Assembly: GCA_037576195.1 (NCBI GenBank)
Contig: CM075103.1
Location: 1,240,001 to 1,304,000, forward strand
Origin: Phytoseiulus persimilis
Lineage: Eukaryota; Arthropoda; Arachnida; Mesostigmata; Phytoseiidae
Direction of reading: 5' to 3'
Length of the DNA stretch: 64,000 nucleotides
How positions within the stretch are numbered: position 1 is the first letter of the stretch; each line of letters opens with the position of its first letter. Shown piece by piece: positions 60,191-64,000 of this stretch. The notes below the pieces were generated by a model. It saw only the letters and a program-made list of their open reading frames with translations. It was not told where the DNA came from and searched no databases. The translations under genes were made by a program, and so were the position numbers.

Positions 60191-60882
60191 AGCAGGGATA
60201 AGATCATGGCGTTCATTGGTTTCGTTACAATTCGTCTGACAGTGCACAATCCTCCAGCCTAGCCTGTATTGCGTATATCAACTTGAACGGGCACTCGACG
60301 CTGAGGCAGACCTCGCCTTTGATGGTCAAGGTTCTAAGACTACGTTTCTCTCCAAGCGTTCCCTCGAATGGCTCTGTGGACTTAAGGTGTTCAATCAGCG
60401 AGCCGATTGGATTGGATAACCACTACAAACATTCATCATTATCATCATCTAGACCTGATCAACAAACACGCCACACGGAGCTGGAGAAAGCATGAGTTAA
60501 AACCAGAATGGTCTCAAGCATTCAGAGGGGAAACCATTGTGAACGATCGATAGCGATTTTTCCGTCAGTATGACGACGTGATCATCCGGATCGACTAGCC
60601 AGCTCCGGATGAAATCAAAAACTGTGGAGGTTTTAAGGGTAGCCTCAAGATAAGTCGTTTCAACGGGGGAATAACTCTACTAAGTTGTCACATTAGACCT
60701 TTGAGAACGTCAGCCCGGGCTTTCGTCCTCCCAGGGTTTCGCTGATTCAGTCGGTGATTCCCTGTGAGATATTATCGAAAAATCATCCTCTGCGAACATA
60801 AGTGACGAGGCATGCGCAGCGCATATTGTCCCATGTGACAGCTTTTGAGTTCAATGATTGAGTACGAGTCGATCCGAGGCGT

Positions 60883-63714
60883 CTACATGGCCGTTATGAC
60901 GGTGTCTTTGCTTCCTTTGTTTTCCTGTTTTCGCATCGCGCGAAGATCATCCAAGGATAATTTTTCGACCACCGTGGCGCCGACGGCATCTCCAAGGACA
61001 TTTATCGCTGTGCGGAAGCGGTCTCTGAAATGCAGGTTCGTTAGGGATCATGAAAACGTGGGAGCCTTCTGGGGAGGGGGGATGTCCGCCTGCTTCTCGT
61101 TCGAGCCACGTGCGACTGCCGAACGAGTTGCTTCCATTCATTCCGGGAAACTCCGATTCTTCCCAATCAACAGAATGAGCTCATGTTCGCCGAGGCGAGA
61201 ACCGCTGTCTTCATCCATGCCAGAGAGAAAGAGAAATAGATGAGCACAAGGTTGAACAAAAAAATTCGGAACTCGTTCCGAGCTAGGTTCGAACTCACAG
61301 GAACCAATCGACAACTATGATAAGCGTAATATCATCCGCTGGCAAGCCGACTGCGTTGAGGACCATGACCATAGTAACCAGTCCGGCTTGAGGAATACCC
61401 GCTGCTCCAATACTAGCGGCAGTAGCTGTAATGCTGTTGAGGAAAAAAGAGAACTTTCAGCGGAAGCGGCCTTGGATCACTCGAAGTTCTATTTCGGGGT
61501 ACATTTTCATAGGCCGTGGCGCACGGTCTTGCTCATGAAATTGTTGAGAAATCACTGCTATCATAACGACGCATCATTCGGATGCTCGGAACACGGATGG
61601 GAAATCACCTATCCGATCGGAGCCGAGTCCAGTTTTCGGAGTGCGATGGTTCGAAACAGCAAAGCAAGCTGAACTTCTGTGCGACAGCAGCAGGCTCCCT
61701 CAGAATGCTCGACATCTAGTTGATATTCACCGTGAATTTATCCACCGCTGCTGAATTATCTCAGGTAGGAGACGACCAGCTGGCACCGTGTGTCGACAAC
61801 GACAGGCCTGCTGTATGACGCCGGCCCCTCAACCTGGTGTCTGAACTCCGTCCTCCGTGGCGGAGGAGGCACAGGCACGCACGCTCGCTTGCATTCCACA
61901 TGGAAAATTCGTTCCCATGGACAGAGTTCGGGATGCGGGCCGCGAAGCTGCGATCCGATCACTGAGGCAGTTCCGAGCTCTGATCACGTCGGAGTGATGA
62001 AAGAAACTATTCAACGGTTCTCTCCAATTTATTGAGGTCAGAATCGAGCGAGACAAGCCAATGAGTATGCTGAACAGGAACGAGATGCTGAATGATTCGG
62101 AATCGGTGAACACGCAACGGTGTCAGTCGAAGCTTTGATCGTAGAGAAACGGGTATTCAGATCGACGACTCGAGAACACGTCTCTACCGTCCAACACGGA
62201 ATGCAGAACAACGCTCACAAGATCGACAGCGACGTTCGCGAGCTGCAGGACACTACCGATGACATTCCCGACGCCACCTCGGAAGCCGAAAAAGCCTTCG
62301 TCGTTGACATCGCTCACCGTGCCGACGACATCCTGGATGCCTCCTGTGAGTGCATCAACAACGCCACCGAGTCCCCTGTAACGAACTCTCGGTCCGTAGC
62401 GCCTCCTCTGGAAAGCCTTCTCGGGCGTTGGAAGCGAACCCTCTTCGATTAGAGTCGGGGATAGCTCGGAGCCGCCTCTGGCTAGCGGGGAGCCGGAGAT
62501 GAATGATCCCTGAGCGAGCAACAGACACCAAAACATGAACTGCCGGGCGGGATTCCGCCGAGAGGGCATGACGGGTAACATCTGTTTCAGGTTCTGTACA
62601 GTGTAAGCAGCTCCGACACGAGAAGCTCCTTCACTGGGGCAAGCGATGTAAGGTCACCCGTTCCGATAAAAAGTAAGGAGATCGACCGACCAGCCGCACT
62701 CGCTCGCACAAGCCGACGGTGATGGCTCCTCAGATGACTAGTCGCGTTTTCTCAAAACCCTGAGCGAAGTTCTCAACTGAATTGCAGTCCCGGCGAGCTC
62801 AGAATCGGAGCGTTGCTAGGCTGACTCGTCGTGTTTTTTTGGAGTCGATGTCAAAGCTTGATGAAAACGGCGAGAGCGAGAATGAATTATCCCAAAGAAG
62901 TGGAGCGAGCCCACTAGAGGAAATATTTGACCACGATATGAAATTATGCTCTAGCAGGACCGAGCAACAACGGAATTCAGAATTTCCAGGTCAAGGGGAG
63001 CTCTCATCGCCCGCTGTGACCTGCTTTCCCGCGTTGGACCAGCGGTACGAGAAGTCAGTTTGTGCGGCGATAAGTCTTTTCACATCCTTTTCTCAGGGCG
63101 GCTCGCCCTCATTGTCACCCGCCCGATGTCCATTATGGGAATTGACTGGGATGAGTTCGTTTGCGGCGAGGAGTGACTGGAACTCACTCTGTTTGGCTCT
63201 CTTAGGTGCCTCCAGCTACAATTCCGAAAGTTTCATCTACACTCGAGCGTCGTCCCCGATGCTTTCTCGTAAGAGAATACCCTTTCCTCGGGATACGAAC
63301 GATTCGAGTGGTATCACTGGTGGACAGTTTGCCTCGACTCCTCACCGAGGCGGAGAAGAATCCTCAAATGAGGAGAGTTTGAAACGTTTCGAGGGACGCC
63401 CCGATCCACCCGCTGGTGGTGGTGGTGGAGGAGCGAACCTGATACTGCCCTTGAAGTCTGATCTATCCCCCCTTCTCTCAAAGATTATCGATTTCTATGG
63501 AAACGAGCACGCGGCTTACCTGATGGCAATAACCTTGCCCACGTCAAGAGGCACGCGGCGTACTTGCGCGATGAAGATAGCGGCCACAGCTTCGTAGAGG
63601 GCGGTGCCATCCATGTTGATTGTGGCTCCGATTGGAATACAGAAGCGGACTACTTTCGGATCGATCTTGACTTTATCCTCCAGCGCTGCAATTGTTACCG
63701 GCAGGGTGGCAGAA
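60883..63714 (-). CDS. excitatory amino-acid transporter (SLC1/EAAT), 3' part
   Basis: Na-coupled glutamate/aspartate uptake carrier of the plasma membrane, used for transmitter clearance. Three minus-strand exons are seen: 63714-63520, 61433-61299 and 61024-60883, all in phase; upstream exons lie beyond the window. The first carries the start of the conserved core: [28 protein letters not shown] and VGKVIAI. The second holds [20 protein letters not shown] and [20 protein letters not shown] (HP2 region). The third begins [16 protein letters not shown]; its Arg in DRFRT is the residue that favours acidic substrates over neutral ones in this family. The tail is short and ends KDTVITAM. All core motifs are intact, so it should be functional. 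The 2.1 kb intron 61434-63519 contains a same-strand gene for a predicted secreted protein and a long antisense ORF. Confidence 0.93.
62029..62034 (-). terminator. poly(A) signal for the nested secreted-protein gene
   Basis: AATAAA on the minus strand, 88 nt after the stop of the ORF at 62123-62569 and inside the transporter intron. If used in the transporter pre-mRNA it would truncate it. Confidence 0.5.
62123..62569 (-). CDS. predicted secreted Gly/Val-rich protein nested in EAAT intron
   Basis: A single-exon ORF of 148 residues from the ATG at 62569. The N terminus has a basic start and a hydrophobic core ([10 protein letters not shown], then [16 protein letters not shown]), a likely signal peptide cleaved near residue 25. 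A Pro/Glu/Ser propeptide-like segment follows and ends in a tribasic site ([12 protein letters not shown]). The rest is rich in Gly and Val with amphipathic repeats ([40 protein letters not shown]) and ends [10 protein letters not shown]. There is no Cys after the signal. It lies on the same strand as the transporter, wholly within its intron, and has its own AATAAA 88 nt downstream. No family recognised. The layout (signal, basic cleavage site, hydrophobic Gly-rich mature part) recalls secreted structural or antimicrobial proteins, but that is only an analogy. Length alone is not significant; the combination of features is. Confidence 0.5.
   Translation of the reverse strand: MPSRRNPARQFMFWCLLLAQGSFISGSPLARGGSELSPTLIEEGSLPTPEKAFQRRRYGPRVRYRGLGGVVDALTGGIQDVVGTVSDVNDEGFFGFRGGVGNVIGSVLQLANVAVDLVSVVLHSVLDGRDVFSSRRSEYPFLYDQSFD
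62848..63597 (+). CDS. long ORF antisense to EAAT intron and exon, unrecognised
   Basis: The + frame is open from 62782 to 63597 (271 codons; 249 residues from the ATG at 62848: [20 protein letters not shown]). By my estimate an ORF this long is unlikely by chance in 64 kb. It is Ser/Glu/Pro-rich with a hexaglycine run ([12 protein letters not shown]) and no signal peptide or domain I recognise. Its last 26 codons run antisense through the transporter coding exon (63520-63714), so that part of the frame is probably a by-product. It could be a nested antisense gene that splices before the overlap, or a fortuitous frame. Confidence 0.25.
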   Translation: MSKLDENGESENELSQRSGASPLEEIFDHDMKLCSSRTEQQRNSEFPGQGELSSPAVTCFPALDQRYEKSVCAAISLFTSFSQGGSPSLSPARCPLWELTGMSSFAARSDWNSLCLALLGASSYNSESFIYTRASSPMLSRKRIPFPRDTNDSSGITGGQFASTPHRGGEESSNEESLKRFEGRPDPPAGGGGGGANLILPLKSDLSPLLSKIIDFYGNEHAAYLMAITLPTSRGTRRTCAMKIAATAS

Positions 63715-64000
63715 CTGCAATGAGAATTGTGGAGGTTATGACTCGTAAAATTGGATCCGCTACCATTACTGCAGAGCAGACAGGAATGAGTCTTTCGAAG
63801 GGACACCCCCTCCCCCCAAGAAACACTTACGGGTCCCGGAGGACCTTTCTTCCATGCTTATCCACTAATTTCTCATCTGAATATCGGATGCCTATTGTCA
63901 TTGAGAGTGCCCAGTCTATGAAAAAAAAGAACAATGCGATGTCGTGAATTCACTTTCTATTGACAACTCGCGTGCACGAACTCAGGGTTGATGAATCCAC
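63715..64000. other. EAAT intron sequence at window edge
   Basis: Upstream of the transporter exon on the minus strand. A short stretch bounded by a strong acceptor (CTTTTTTTTCATAG) and donor (GTAAGT) at about 63832-63917 looks like an exon, but its translation ([20 protein letters not shown]) does not match the transporter segment expected just before SSATLPVT. It could be a cryptic or alternative exon. Confidence 0.3.

Larger units (their letters stand above)
53804..60882. other. gene-poor region around the minor ORFs
   Basis: Apart from the small ORFs and repeats listed separately, I see no recognisable gene. Minus-strand frames at 56990-57283 (with GQMYRIAKCGASGILMLIPA) and 59281-59706 (with AEWKNECESEIVPLRLDNL) read like protein but have no complete model. 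The 3' UTR of the transporter enters from the right. Confidence 0.35.

Overview
The window is animal nuclear DNA. It holds spliced genes with GT/AG introns and separate promoters, and no operons. The recognisable genes are metazoan: a five-LIM PINCH, an adhesion GPCR, IFT81, an R3H-domain protein, a carboxypeptidase E, a G-protein gamma subunit and an excitatory amino-acid transporter. Base composition looks near 50% GC. Most introns are 40-250 nt, and the carboxypeptidase gene has a TATA box plus a TCAGT initiator, a combination common in arthropods. An arthropod, perhaps a mite, is my inference; nothing in the sequence proves the species.

Layout from left to right: PINCH on + (1750-4642); a 4.5 kb gene-poor stretch with a degenerate repeat; a 14-exon adhesion GPCR with a C-type-lectin-like domain on + (9143-13559); 12-exon IFT81 on - (13878-19522), converging on it. 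IFT81 intron 7 (2.6 kb) carries an antisense ORF, a degenerate tandem repeat and a textbook 95-bp hAT-type MITE. Then come an R3HDM4-like gene on - (21660-23061, 5' end unresolved), two weakly supported + strand ORF groups, and an intronless carboxypeptidase E with its own core promoter (26236-27615). About 9.5 kb without a recognisable gene follows, ending in a tRNA-derived SINE with 14-bp target duplications (37211-37483). A G-gamma gene is split over a 9.8 kb intron (40091-50078) that holds an antisense coding exon of unknown family. Next are a phase-consistent three-exon gene of unknown family (52446-53560) and further gene-poor DNA. The 3' half of an EAAT-type glutamate transporter on - (60883-63714, continuing beyond the window) has an intron containing a small same-strand gene for a predicted secreted Gly/Val-rich protein with its own poly(A) signal.

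The genes do not form one pathway. They are neighbours in a compact genome. Several could act in neurons or sensory cells (EAAT, G-gamma, CPE, IFT81, adhesion GPCR), but that is an observation about known families, not evidence of co-regulation. Exon models were built by hand from reading-frame phase and GT/AG sites. For the seven recognised genes the phases close exactly, apart from the unresolved 5' end of R3HDM4 and the part of EAAT beyond the window. Weak entries are marked with low confidence. I found no CRISPR array, no rRNA, no intact tRNA and no autonomous transposon.
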